A DNA stretch of 64,000 bases from an uncultured Caldilineales bacterium (GCA_937907455.1 CALESQ010000110.1:34340-98339), one strand, 5' to 3'; positions 53,882 through 62,901 are shown, counted from the first letter of the stretch. The notes: generated by a model not told the origin, from the sequence alone. Made by a program: numbers and translations.

Positions 53882-54862
53882 ATGCGCGTGCTTCCTCGTT
53901 TACATATTCTTGCCACCGGTGGAACTATTGCCATGCGCAATGATCCGACACGCGGCGGCGCAGTGCCTGCTCTCAGCGGCAGCGAGCTTGCTGCTGCTAT
54001 CCCCGGCCTGCAATGGCTGGGCGAGATCACCGTGGAGGAGTTTTCTAATATCCCCAGCGAACACATGCAACCCGACTTTTGGTTGCGGCTGGCACGGCGC
54101 ATTGAGAGCCTGTTGCAAGCCCGCGCGGTGGATGGTGTGGTGGTGCTGCACGGCACTGATGTAATGGAGGAGACCGCGTTTTTCCTGGATGTTACCCTGT
54201 CTACGCCGGTGCCTATTGTGTTCACCGGCGCCATGCGCGCGGCCAGCGATCCCAAACCTGACGGCCCTGCCAATATTCTTGATGCAGCTACAGTAGCCGC
54301 CAGCGCAGAGGCTCACGGCAAGGGCGTGCTGATTGTAATGCACGGCGATATTCACTCGGCGCGGCGGGTTACCAAGATTGATACTTCGGCCGCGGATGCA
54401 TTTGAATCGATCCAACCGCCCGATCTGGGCACGGTGCGCAGCGGTTTGGTGGAGTTTAGTGCGGCCTGGTCGCCGCGTGTGTATGTGCCTCTGCCAGAGC
54501 TACTGCCGCGCGTAGACATTATCTCGATGTACGCCGGGGTAGATGATTTTGCCCTGCGCGCAGCCTTGGCGCGCGAGGCCGCGGGTTTGGTGATCGCCGG
54601 TGTAGGCGCGGGCAATGTCAACGAGGCGCTGTATCAGGGTATACTCGATGCTTTGCAGGCCGATATTCCGGTGGTGATCTCCAGCCGTGTGCCCTATGGC
54701 GGAGCGCAGCCGTTGTATGGCTATGCGGGTGGTGGCATGGCGCTGCGCAAGGCTGGGGCCATCTTTGCCCGCGACCTCAACCCGCAAAAGGCGCGTGTGC
54801 TGTTGATGGCCGGCCTGGGTGCGGGCTATCGCCGTGCCGGGCTGGAGGGATTGTTCGGATAA
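53882..54862 (+). CDS. L-asparaginase (type I-like)
   Basis: A 326-residue asparaginase fold enzyme. The first active-site motif is LATGGTIAMR (catalytic Thr), the second VVLHGTDVMEETAFFL. It hydrolyses asparagine to aspartate and ammonia; the absence of a signal peptide suggests a cytoplasmic form. The start at 53882 is preceded by AAAGGAG; longer in-frame readings start inside the divergent DUF2085 gene. Confidence 0.92.
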   Translation: MRVLPRLHILATGGTIAMRNDPTRGGAVPALSGSELAAAIPGLQWLGEITVEEFSNIPSEHMQPDFWLRLARRIESLLQARAVDGVVVLHGTDVMEETAFFLDVTLSTPVPIVFTGAMRAASDPKPDGPANILDAATVAASAEAHGKGVLIVMHGDIHSARRVTKIDTSAADAFESIQPPDLGTVRSGLVEFSAAWSPRVYVPLPELLPRVDIISMYAGVDDFALRAALAREAAGLVIAGVGAGNVNEALYQGILDALQADIPVVISSRVPYGGAQPLYGYAGGGMALRKAGAIFARDLNPQKARVLLMAGLGAGYRRAGLEGLFG

Positions 54863-54933
54863 GGAGAATGGTTCTCGATCTCCGACCGGCTTCGTCCATT
54901 TTCATGCTTGGAGGGTTGCCGACTCGTCACGCT

Positions 54934-56259
54934 TTACTGTGCTTCCGTGGCGCGGCGACTTGCTATCTGCAAAAACCCTACTTCTGCCAGCAGCGAGGCG
55001 GTCAGTGCCGCTGCCGCGGTGAGCGCGCCCGGCCACGGCAGCACGCGCACGCCCATCAACACCACGAACAGCAGCACGGTGATGTTGATGCCTGTGGCCA
55101 CGGTGATAGCCGCAGTACGGCTTCGGTGTACCAGCAGCCCGCGCAGCCACGAGGTGAGCGCAGTTAATGCCGGAATGGCTACCAGCACTGCGGCTGGCAA
55201 GCGCGCCATCTCCACCAGATCGGGCGAAAGGCCCGACACGCGCGTGAACCACAGTGCAGAGAGCGGGGTGAGCGTCACCGCCGCGGCCAGCGCGCTCAAA
55301 GCCAGCATCAGATTGCGGGTGAAGCGCCGCAGCACCGCGGTGCTGCCCGTCTGTGCCAACAGCGCCACCGCTACTTCCTGCAGAGCCACACCACTGCTGC
55401 GCAGCAAAAAGGTTAGCCCGCTGATCACCGGCCACACCGCCAGCGACTCCAGCGGCAGCGGCCCGCGGCTGAGGCCCAGGCTGACAATCGGCTGTGCGGC
55501 CAGATTGATCAGCGAGGTGAGGGCCAGCGGCAGGTAGAAGTGCAGCAAATAGCCCCAGGTAAGCTGATAATCGCCTTCGCCTGGCCGACTGAGTCGGTCG
55601 CGTAGCACCGGACGCACCAGCAAGCCCGCGGCCGCGGCATCAGACAACACACCCACGCTGATAGCTGCGCCGGCTATACTGGCCCCAGGCAAACGGCTGA
55701 ACGCCATGGCTGCCAGCGCCGTTGAGCCAGTAGCCAGCAAGCGGATGGCCGTGGTGATGAAAAGGATTTTGGTGTGGCCATAGCGGATCATCACGCCTTG
55801 CCACATACGCCGATAGGCAATTGCGCCGGTCCAGGGGGTCATCCATAAAAAGGCATTACGGCTCGGTTCGATCACCTGCGCCGGAGCGCCGACAACCTCA
55901 CGCAGGATCCAGCCGTACAGCGGCGACAGCCCGATCAGCAGGTGCAGTACGGTCAGGCTCCATGCCATGATGTGGGTGAAGCGCAGCAGCAAGCGCCACG
56001 ACTGATAGCTGCGCGCCAGCGCCGTGCCCAGCGTCAGAAACATGATGATGGGGCTTTCTATGATCAGCGCCATGGAAAAGGTCAGACCGTAGGCGGCCAG
56101 GTTGAGCTTGGGATCAGCCAGGCGGGCAATCACCGCGCTCAATGTGGGCTGTTCCAGTGACATCAGCAACCACATGGCAGCCAGCGGCAGCCACAGACGC
56201 AACACACGGTTTTGGGTCAGTACAGGTGACGACGTTGGCGAGGGGGCAGAGTGTGTCAT
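54934..56259 (-). CDS. ANKH/MATE-like polytopic membrane protein
   Basis: A 441-residue protein with about twelve hydrophobic helices in two halves. Segments LAAYGLTFSMALIIESPI (about 53-70), SRNAFLWMTPWTGAIAYRRM and YLPLALTSLINLAAQPIVSL look similar to those of the progressive ankylosis protein ANKH ([53 protein letters not shown]) as I recall it. ANKH exports ATP, pyrophosphate or citrate in animals; bacterial members are uncharacterised. It could also be a more general MATE/MOP exporter. No ribosome site is evident. Confidence 0.6.
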   Translation of the reverse strand: MTHSAPSPTSSPVLTQNRVLRLWLPLAAMWLLMSLEQPTLSAVIARLADPKLNLAAYGLTFSMALIIESPIIMFLTLGTALARSYQSWRLLLRFTHIMAWSLTVLHLLIGLSPLYGWILREVVGAPAQVIEPSRNAFLWMTPWTGAIAYRRMWQGVMIRYGHTKILFITTAIRLLATGSTALAAMAFSRLPGASIAGAAISVGVLSDAAAAGLLVRPVLRDRLSRPGEGDYQLTWGYLLHFYLPLALTSLINLAAQPIVSLGLSRGPLPLESLAVWPVISGLTFLLRSSGVALQEVAVALLAQTGSTAVLRRFTRNLMLALSALAAAVTLTPLSALWFTRVSGLSPDLVEMARLPAAVLVAIPALTALTSWLRGLLVHRSRTAAITVATGINITVLLFVVLMGVRVLPWPGALTAAAALTASLLAEVGFLQIASRRATEAQ

Positions 56260-56402
56260 ACAGAGTAAAGTCCCGATAGCGATGAGGAGTTAACCGCAGT
56301 TTGCGCCAAGCGACGAACGCAGTGCGGGCCTGTTTCCAGGCATTTGACGATTGTACTGCAATGCAGCATGCAGGCAAGAACCATCAAGCGCAAAAGTTGA
56401 TT

Positions 56403-56431
56403 TTGTGGCTTGCGGCGCTTGGTGCTATACT
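56403..56431 (+). promoter_or_regulatory. Promoter of the small gene at 56515
   Basis: TTGTGG (56403-56408), 17-bp spacer, TATACT (56426-56431) with TGC in front. The leader to the TTG start is about 78 nt. Confidence 0.6.
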
Positions 56432-56514
56432 GCGCCCGCTTGTCGTTTAGTGTGCTGCTACGTTGCGTCTGCTTGCCGAGTACTTAATCAATCTTGTCTT
56501 TATGAGGTTTACCC

Positions 56515-56712
56515 TTGGAAAAACGCCTTGCACGTTCATATCAGTTGGAACCGCCACCTCAGCTCCGCAAAAGCAGCAGCAACCAACTGCCGCACGATCT
56601 GGTGCTGACGCTGATGGCTCAGGGTTATCCGCTGGAAGAAGTTTTAGAGATTTTTCCCATGTTCACGTTGGATCAGTTGATGCTGTTGCTGGACGAAGAG
56701 ACTATTCACTAA
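56515..56712 (+). CDS. Small protein, DUF433-like half
   Basis: A 65-residue protein that starts at a TTG preceded by GAGG. The tail (about 27-60), with LTLMAQGYPLEEVLEIFPMFTLDQLM, resembles the helix-turn-helix end of DUF433 antitoxin-like proteins (LAAGWSIEEILEEYPHLT). No toxin partner is seen. A promoter and a terminator bracket it, which supports a real small gene. Confidence 0.55.
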   Translation: MEKRLARSYQLEPPPQLRKSSSNQLPHDLVLTLMAQGYPLEEVLEIFPMFTLDQLMLLLDEETIH

Positions 56713-56851
56713 GAAGCGGTTTAACAAAGTTCTTATTCGCTGCGGAAGTAGGCCGCCCAGGGGGGCCTTGGTGCTATCAGCCAGCAGGTTTTTAAACACC
56801 GTTTCCAGGCTTCTTAAACAGCTTCTATAAAGAAGGCACTCATCATAGCAG

Positions 56852-56879
56852 AAAGGCCTCGCGCGCGCGGGGCTTTTTT
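56852..56879 (+). terminator. Rho-independent terminator after the small gene
   Basis: AAAGGCCTCGC (56852-56862) pairs with GCGGGGCTTT (from 56867), allowing one G-U pair, and is followed by a T6 run. It lies about 140 bp after the small gene's stop codon. Confidence 0.75.
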
Positions 56880-56950
56880 CATAGCACGGCTGCAGATGAT
56901 GCGGTGACCGATCACCGTTCATTGTTTCCTTTGCTGCGTACGCGGGGGCA

Positions 56951-56959
56951 TGGTACAAT
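56951..56959 (+). promoter_or_regulatory. Extended -10, leaderless candidate for the phosphodiesterase gene
   Basis: TGGTACAAT (56951-56959) matches the extended -10 (TGn plus TACAAT) and ends eight bases before the ATG at 56968. As with uvrC, the transcript should begin at about the start codon. Confidence 0.5.
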
Positions 56960-56967
56960 AGCCCCCT

Positions 56968-58647
56968 ATGCCGCAATCCGAGAACCCTACCCCTGTTTTT
57001 GTCTTTGGACTCGACGGCGCGACTTGGGATATCGCGCAGCCGCTCATTGCCGCCGGGCGTATGCCCAACCTGGCGCGCCTGATGGCGCGCGGCACTGCCG
57101 GGCCGCTGGCCTCCACCGTGCCGCCCATCTCTGCCGCAGCCTGGATCACCTTTCTCACCGGCCAAAACCCTGGTCGCCACGGCGTGTACCAGTTCCGCAA
57201 GATGGACATGCGCCAGTACGGCGGTTATCGTGATGAGTTTGCCACCAGCCGCGATTATGCGGGGCGCAGTTTTCTGGACATGGTCAGCCAGCACGGACGC
57301 CGCGTGGCCTCCATCGGCGTGCCCATGACCTATCCGCCCTTTCCGGTAAACGGTTTTCTGGTGAGCGGTTTTCCCCGGCCTTTTGGCCCGCGTGCCCAGG
57401 CCTGGCCGCCAGAAAAAGCCGAGGCGCTGGGGCGCTGGGACGAGGTGCAGGACAGCTTTAACTTCACTCTGTCCGCGGCCAAAACTGTCGAAACTTCCGA
57501 TTACTGGGTGCGTCGCTACACCGATATTGCGTTGGATGCACTGCGCAACGAGCATTACGATTTGCTGCTGGTGGTCTGGAACAGCACCGACAACATCCCC
57601 CATCTGTTTTGGCGCTACACCGATCCCGCGTTTCCGGCTTATGATGCCGCCGGAGCCGCTGAGTTCAGCGAGGTGATCAACCATCAGTACGAGGTAGCCG
57701 ACGCCGAAATTGGCCGCCTGCTGGCCGCGCTGCCTAATCCCGACGAGGCCATTGTGCTGGTGATGTCCGATCACGGCATGGGGCCTCATCCGCATCGCGC
57801 GGTGAATTTGGGGAGCTGGCTGGCACAGCAGGGCTATCTTGCTCTGCGCCGCGGCCAGGATACCCGCCCCAGCCTGTTCAGCCGCAGCGTGGCCGCGGTG
57901 CGCCGCCGCATCCCGCGGCAGTGGATGGATCTGCTGCGCAACCGCATGTCTGCGGACCTGCGTGCCAACCTCTACGCGCGGCAAATGAACCTCGATCAGC
58001 TTGATTGGGCCGCCACCCGCGCTTACCGCATGAAAGTCTTTCCTTCGGTCGAGGGCATTGTACTTAATGTGGCCGGTCGCCAGCCTCAGGGCATTGTGCC
58101 ACCCGGCGCGGCTTACGAGGCATTGCGCGATAAGCTGCTGATTGGCTTGGCCGCGCTGCGTGACCCCGTCACCGGCCAGCCGATTGTAGCCCGCGCCAGT
58201 CGCCGCGAAGACCTTTTCTCCGGCCCTTTTGTTAGCGACATCCCCGATATTTTGTTGGAGCTGCATCCCTCCTACACCGGCGGATCGGCCATGCAGGGCG
58301 ATTTGGTGGCGCCGTTGCCGCTGGATGAACTGGCCGCTTACAGCGGTTCACATCACCCCACCGGCCTCTTTGTGTGGAGCGGCCCGCCCATCCGGGCCGG
58401 TCAATGGCTGGAGGGCGCGGCTATTCAGGATTTGGCTCCCACGCTGCTGCATCTGATGGGCCTGCCCGTGGATGCGGCCATGGACGGCCGCGTGCTGGAG
58501 GCTGTGTTCACCGCCGAGGCTGCGCGTCCGGTGGTTCACGCCTCCTATCAGCCCAGCGAGCAACCCGCTGATGCGGTCGCACTCACCAGCGCCGAAGAAG
58601 AAGCCATCCGTGCCCAGCTTGCCGGGCTGGGCTATCTGCGTGATTGA
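56968..58647 (+). CDS. Alkaline phosphatase-superfamily phosphodiesterase (AP-like)
   Basis: A 559-residue enzyme of the type I phosphodiesterase/nucleotide pyrophosphatase group. The N-terminus VFGLDGATWDI holds the first metal Asp, PPISAAAWITFLTGQNPGRHGVY holds the nucleophile region (Ser/Thr before the WxxFLTG block), and VLVMSDHGMGPHPH holds the late metal ligands (D, H, H). Such enzymes release phosphate or phosphoglycerol groups from lipids or glycans. It heads the surface-glycan cluster. No signal peptide is evident, so location is unclear. Confidence 0.85.
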   Translation: MPQSENPTPVFVFGLDGATWDIAQPLIAAGRMPNLARLMARGTAGPLASTVPPISAAAWITFLTGQNPGRHGVYQFRKMDMRQYGGYRDEFATSRDYAGRSFLDMVSQHGRRVASIGVPMTYPPFPVNGFLVSGFPRPFGPRAQAWPPEKAEALGRWDEVQDSFNFTLSAAKTVETSDYWVRRYTDIALDALRNEHYDLLLVVWNSTDNIPHLFWRYTDPAFPAYDAAGAAEFSEVINHQYEVADAEIGRLLAALPNPDEAIVLVMSDHGMGPHPHRAVNLGSWLAQQGYLALRRGQDTRPSLFSRSVAAVRRRIPRQWMDLLRNRMSADLRANLYARQMNLDQLDWAATRAYRMKVFPSVEGIVLNVAGRQPQGIVPPGAAYEALRDKLLIGLAALRDPVTGQPIVARASRREDLFSGPFVSDIPDILLELHPSYTGGSAMQGDLVAPLPLDELAAYSGSHHPTGLFVWSGPPIRAGQWLEGAAIQDLAPTLLHLMGLPVDAAMDGRVLEAVFTAEAARPVVHASYQPSEQPADAVALTSAEEEAIRAQLAGLGYLRD

Positions 58648-58654
58648 TGCCGCC

Positions 58655-60145
58655 ATGTTCACCCTTCATTTGGGCCGCCCGCCCCGCACCCGCACCCTCA
58701 CACTGCACCCCGCCGCGCTGCTGGCTCCGCTTGGCTTGCTGATCAGCGCCGGCATTGGCCTGATGCAGGGTGTTACTCAATCTACTGTGCTGCCGCTGGC
58801 GCTGATGGGCCTGGCTGCGGCCCTGCTGTGGCTGCTGCTGGTGCTGGCTAAGCCAGAAGCAGCGCTGTGGCTGTATACCCTGCTGGCGGTGAATCTCAAC
58901 AGTTTCGATCTGCCTTTGCCGCTGGGGGGGCTGCGCGTCAGCCCTGACATTGTGCTGATTTCGCTGCTGATTATGGGCGTGTTGCTGAGGCTGGCTATGC
59001 GGCGCAGCGAGCTGGCCTTGCTGCCCATCACCGGCAGTTATCTGCTTTTCCTGGCTGTACCCATCATCACCCTGCTTTGGTCGCCGGTCAAGGTCGAGTC
59101 GCTGCGCGGCATCTTTCGCTTCGCCGGTTATTTTGCTTTGATGATGCTGGTGGTGGATGTGGTGCGCAGCCGGCAGCAGGTGCAGCGTATGGTGGCGGCA
59201 GTGATCTTGTCCACGATTTTGCCGATCACTTCGGGGTTTTACCAGGCACTTACCGGCGGTGGTCAAACCATTTTTGCCGGTGAGGTTTTTAACCGCATCT
59301 ACGGGTTTGCCGGAGGGCCGTTCACCCTGGCGTTTTATCTGGTAATGGTGACGCCACTGCTGCTGATCTTTCTGCTGGAGGCGCGCCCGCGCGACGCCAC
59401 CGAGCTTCAAGGCAGCGACAATGTCTGGCAGTTCAATCGCACCGGCCTGATGCTGTTGCTGGCGATGATCCTGCTGGCACTGGTGCTGACCTTTATCCGT
59501 GGCGCATGGATTGCTTTTGTCATCTCGCTGCTGATATTGGGCATTGCTCGCGGCTCGCTGCGCTATCGCCAATTGCTGGTGACCATTCCCGGCACAGCGG
59601 CCTTGATTTTGCTCACCTTTACGCCAGTACTCAACCGCGTGACGCAAGTCACTGCTGCTGACAGCACGCTGTACGGACGGCTGGCGGTGTGGCGACTGGC
59701 TTGGGACTGGCTGTCGGCCAGCCCGTTGAATTTTCTGGCCGGTCTGGGTATGAAAGCCTTCGAGTACTACTACATTCTGCTGGCTGGGCCAACTACAGCG
59801 GGCCTCTACTGGCGTCGTGAGTCTTTTCTCATCGGCAACCGTCCTCACAACGAGATTTTGGGCTTTATGCTGGATGTAGGCTTGATCGGCACTGTGGCTT
59901 TTCTGGTGACGCTGTTTTTGCTGGCGCGGCTGGCGCTGCGCATCTATCGTCGCTCTCCTGACCTGTCGCTGCGTCTGGTGGCACTGGCCTTTTTGGTGGG
60001 CAGCGCCGGGCTGGTCGTGGGAGCGATGGGTGATAATGTCTTTTCGCAACCCGCAGTCGCCGTGTATTTCTGGATTATGGCCGGCCTGGTGATGGCGATT
60101 GACCGTCACCTGATGCCGAGTTCTGCGGAGCCGCCGCGCTCATGA
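58655..60145 (+). CDS. O-antigen ligase/Wzy-like membrane protein
   Basis: A 496-residue protein with about twelve hydrophobic segments. The large periplasmic-side region contains RIYGFAGGPFTLAFYL (about 206-221) and a later RPHNEILGFMLDVGLIGTVAFL (about 399-420), which matches the WaaL/Wzy pattern with the H-N pair (PHN). Such proteins polymerise glycans or ligate them to lipid A-like or protein acceptors. The start at 58655 lies eight bases after the previous stop; the end overlaps the next ATG (ATGA). Confidence 0.85.
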   Translation: MFTLHLGRPPRTRTLTLHPAALLAPLGLLISAGIGLMQGVTQSTVLPLALMGLAAALLWLLLVLAKPEAALWLYTLLAVNLNSFDLPLPLGGLRVSPDIVLISLLIMGVLLRLAMRRSELALLPITGSYLLFLAVPIITLLWSPVKVESLRGIFRFAGYFALMMLVVDVVRSRQQVQRMVAAVILSTILPITSGFYQALTGGGQTIFAGEVFNRIYGFAGGPFTLAFYLVMVTPLLLIFLLEARPRDATELQGSDNVWQFNRTGLMLLLAMILLALVLTFIRGAWIAFVISLLILGIARGSLRYRQLLVTIPGTAALILLTFTPVLNRVTQVTAADSTLYGRLAVWRLAWDWLSASPLNFLAGLGMKAFEYYYILLAGPTTAGLYWRRESFLIGNRPHNEILGFMLDVGLIGTVAFLVTLFLLARLALRIYRRSPDLSLRLVALAFLVGSAGLVVGAMGDNVFSQPAVAVYFWIMAGLVMAIDRHLMPSSAEPPRS

Positions 60146-61224
60146 TGCTGCGCGTGCTGATGGTCGGCCCCACGCCGCGCCTCTACGGCGGCATCTCAGC
60201 CGTGGCCGGCATGTTGCTGGATTCGGAGCTGCCGCAGCGTGTGGAGCTTGTCTATGTAGCCGAAGGCACGCGTCAAAGCAAGCTTGCCAAGCTGCGGTTG
60301 GCGCTGTTGGCTCCGCTGCGGCTGGCTGCCCGCCTCCTGCGGCGGCAGGTAGATGTGTGCCATCTCCATGTGGGTGATGGTGGCAGTTTCTATCGTCACG
60401 GGTTGTATCTGGCCTTGTGCCGTCTGAGCGGCGTGCCGGTGGTTTTGCATTGGCATCTGCCTGGCAGCGGCGAGGCGGCAGATGCCGGGCTGGGCAGCTC
60501 GCGCCAACGCCGTTTGGCCCGCTGGGCCTTGCGCCACTCCGCGCGGATAATCGTACTCTCTCCGGCTTGGGCGGCGACATTGGCCCGTTTGTCAGACGAT
60601 CCCCAGACCGCGGCGCGCCTGGTGGTGTTGCCCAATCCCATAGCTTGCGCCGCCATTCAGCCGGGTGATCTGCCCGCGGCGCAGCGTCATACGCTGCTGT
60701 TTCTGGGCGATTTTTCAGCGCGCAAGGGCGTGCGCGATCTGTTGGCCGCGGCCCCCGCGGTGCTGAGTGATCATCCTCGTACCCGTCTGGTGCTGGGTGG
60801 TGGCGTTCCTCCCGCCGATGTGCAGGCCCTGGCTGCGCCGCTGGCCGCCGCCATCGAGTTCCCCGGCTTTGTGCGTGGTCAGGAAAAGCTGCGTTTGTTG
60901 CAGCAGGCTGCGTTGCTGGTGCTGCCCTCCTACGCCGAGGGCCTGCCTGTGGCTGTGCTGGAGGCTATGGCCGCGGGTTTGCCGGTGGTTACCACACCGG
61001 TGGGCGGTATTACCGATTTCTTTGTGAATGAGGTAAATGGCTTGCTGGTGCGGCCAGGCGATGTAGCCGCCTTGGCCGCGGCCCTCAGCGGTTTGCTGGC
61101 CGATCCCGCCCGCCGCGCTGTGATGGGTGTACATAACCGCGCCCAAGCCCTCGCTCACTTCGACACCCCGCGCTACGTGGTGCGGTTGGTTGGGGTGTAT
61201 GAAGGTATACGAGGAAAGAAGTAG
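60142..61224 (+). CDS. Glycosyltransferase family 4
   Basis: A 360-residue GT-B enzyme. The N-terminal half begins RVLMVGPTPRLYGGISAVAGMLL; the C-terminal half has LLFLGDFSARKGVRDLL and the donor motif PSYAEGLPVAVLEAMAAGLPVVTTPVGG (E-x7-E type). It transfers a sugar from a nucleotide or lipid-linked donor in glycan assembly. The start overlaps the upstream gene by ATGA, so translation is coupled. A repetitive spacer follows the stop. Confidence 0.92.
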   Translation: MMLRVLMVGPTPRLYGGISAVAGMLLDSELPQRVELVYVAEGTRQSKLAKLRLALLAPLRLAARLLRRQVDVCHLHVGDGGSFYRHGLYLALCRLSGVPVVLHWHLPGSGEAADAGLGSSRQRRLARWALRHSARIIVLSPAWAATLARLSDDPQTAARLVVLPNPIACAAIQPGDLPAAQRHTLLFLGDFSARKGVRDLLAAAPAVLSDHPRTRLVLGGGVPPADVQALAAPLAAAIEFPGFVRGQEKLRLLQQAALLVLPSYAEGLPVAVLEAMAAGLPVVTTPVGGITDFFVNEVNGLLVRPGDVAALAAALSGLLADPARRAVMGVHNRAQALAHFDTPRYVVRLVGVYEGIRGKK

Positions 61225-61318
61225 GCAAGGAAGAAAGTATACAAGGAAGAAAGTATACAAGTAGACAAGTATACAAGTAGACAAGTACACAAGGAAATTG
61301 CCTTGTCTACTTGTCTAC
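61222..61318. repeat. GTATACAAG/GTAGACAAG short-period repeat with stem-loop
   Basis: A low-complexity stretch of 9-10 bp units (AAGTATACA, AAGTAGACA). Its end forms an imperfect hairpin, GTAGACAAGTACACAAGG (61277-61294) against CCTTGTCTACTTGTCTAC (61301-61318), 17 of 18 pairs. It separates the glycosyltransferase from the sulfatase-like gene. Confidence 0.7.
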
Positions 61319-61335
61319 CCTCCTCCCCTCCCCTT

Positions 61336-62901
61336 ATGAACATTCTCCTTTACGTTATTGATGCGCTGCGGGCAGATCATTTGGGCTGCTATGGGTATGG
61401 CCGCGCTACGTCGCCAGTACTCGATGCACTGGCTGCCGAGCCGGGCGCGGTGCGCTTCAGCCGGGCCTTTTCACCGGCTACTTGGACTAAGCCGGTGGCC
61501 GCGTCTATTCTCAGCGGCTGTTATCCGCCCGCGCATGGTGTACGCTCGCGCAATGATCTGTTTGTACGCGCCGTGCCGCGCTTGCCAGAGTTGCTGCAGG
61601 GCGCAGGTTATCGCACCGCTGCCGTGAGCACCATCGGTAATGTGTCCTCGGTGTTGGGCTTTGCCGCAGGCTTTGATGCCTTTGTGGATTTGTACAAGGA
61701 TCCGGAGCTGGCACGCTGTCGTGAGGTGAGCAACAGCGGCGCGTGGAAGCTCTACTTCGAGCAGGATACCACCGTGGTGCTGCCCCTGGCCGAGGATGTC
61801 AACCGCGTGGCTCTGCAACAACTCGCTGCGTGGGGCCAACACGGGTTCGGTCGGGAGATTGGGGACCATCCCGGAGGGATCAACTCAAGCGGCGCACCAG
61901 CCTGCCAACCTGCCAATTCCCCCATCCGCCCCTGGTTCCTTTTCCTCTGGGCGCTTGATCCGCATGATCCTTACTATCCGCCACCGGGTTACGATCATTG
62001 GCGTGATCCCGCCTACGCCGGCAAGATTGACGGCAGCGCCGAAAGTGTACGCCGTGTGCGCAGCGAGGCCGATGTGCAGCGCCTGCGCGATCTCTACGAT
62101 GGTGAGATCAGCTATGTGGATGCGCAGTTGGGGCATCTGCTGGCTGAGTTGCGCAGCAGCGGGCAATACGATGACACGCTGATCATCATAGCCGGTGATC
62201 ACGGCGAGGCTTTTGGTGAGCATGGCGATTTTGTTCATGGTCACCTGGCCTACGAGGAAGTGATGCACGTGCCGTTGTTGATCAAGTTCCCTGCGGCGTT
62301 AGGGGTTGTCGGCGGCGCGGTGGACGCGCTGGCGCAGCTCACCGATATTGCGCCCACGGTGCTGGATGCGCTGGGCCTGGCTGATCAGGCACGCACTATG
62401 CAGGGAGTTAGCCTGTTACCTGCGGTGCATACTCAATCTCACCCGCGTGTGGCGGCGTTCAGCGAAACGCAGGCATCTGCTGCCAATCAGCGTTTGTTGG
62501 CGGCGCGCACCGAACGCTGGAAATATCTGCGCGTAGATGCACCTGGTGAGTACGGCGGTGCAACCGTTGAGGCTGTGCAGTCGGCCGGGCTGGGCCAGCG
62601 ACTTGGTGGCTATGCACGCCAACTCACCAACCCTGAAATGGTGAAACGTCTGTTGCGCAACCCTATGTTTTATCTGCGGCGGCAGATGGCCCAGCATCAA
62701 ATGCTGTTCGATCTCGCCGCGGATCCCGACGAGCGCCGCAACGTAGCGGCCCAGCATCCCGCCGTGGTGGCGGAGCTGGATACTGCTCTCGAAGCCTGGT
62801 TGGCCGATTGTCGCGCCTATGCCCGGCTCAGCGATACTCACAGCGCCACCGGTCTTGATGAAGCCACCCTGGCCCAGTTGCATGGACTAGGGTATTTGTA
62901 G
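61336..62901 (+). CDS. Sulfatase-superfamily enzyme with in-frame repeat insertion
   Basis: A 521-residue protein. NILLYVIDALRADHLGCYGY holds the first metal ligands (D9, D14), and FSPATWTKPVAAS carries the nucleophile position, which here is a threonine (T51) instead of the Cys/Ser of formylglycine sulfatases, as in phosphoglycerol and phosphoethanolamine transferases. IIAGDHGEAFGEHGDF gives the late ligands. Residues about 169-198 interrupt the domain; their DNA (61844-61925) contains an inverted copy of the GGTCTCCCGACC repeat. No frameshift is introduced. It may transfer or remove phosphate groups on the surface glycan. No signal peptide is seen. Confidence 0.85.
   Translation: MNILLYVIDALRADHLGCYGYGRATSPVLDALAAEPGAVRFSRAFSPATWTKPVAASILSGCYPPAHGVRSRNDLFVRAVPRLPELLQGAGYRTAAVSTIGNVSSVLGFAAGFDAFVDLYKDPELARCREVSNSGAWKLYFEQDTTVVLPLAEDVNRVALQQLAAWGQHGFGREIGDHPGGINSSGAPACQPANSPIRPWFLFLWALDPHDPYYPPPGYDHWRDPAYAGKIDGSAESVRRVRSEADVQRLRDLYDGEISYVDAQLGHLLAELRSSGQYDDTLIIIAGDHGEAFGEHGDFVHGHLAYEEVMHVPLLIKFPAALGVVGGAVDALAQLTDIAPTVLDALGLADQARTMQGVSLLPAVHTQSHPRVAAFSETQASAANQRLLAARTERWKYLRVDAPGEYGGATVEAVQSAGLGQRLGGYARQLTNPEMVKRLLRNPMFYLRRQMAQHQMLFDLAADPDERRNVAAQHPAVVAELDTALEAWLADCRAYARLSDTHSATGLDEATLAQLHGLGYL
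61844..61870 (-). repeat. Palindromic repeat copy inside a coding sequence
   Basis: On the minus strand the sequence reads CCCAATCTCCCGACCGAAC, differing by one base from the copy near 12508-12527 (CCCAATCTCCCGACCGAGC), and in its core from the tandem units at 63691. The surrounding codons read HGFGREIGDHPGG, a segment absent from typical sulfatase family sequences. Confidence 0.6.

Noticed and set aside
56644..58266. 540-residue reverse-strand frame
   Set aside because: It lies antisense to the phosphodiesterase gene and has low-complexity His/Gln/Arg composition typical of shadows.
58583..60109. 508-residue reverse-strand frame
   Set aside because: Gln/His-rich antisense shadow of the O-antigen ligase gene.
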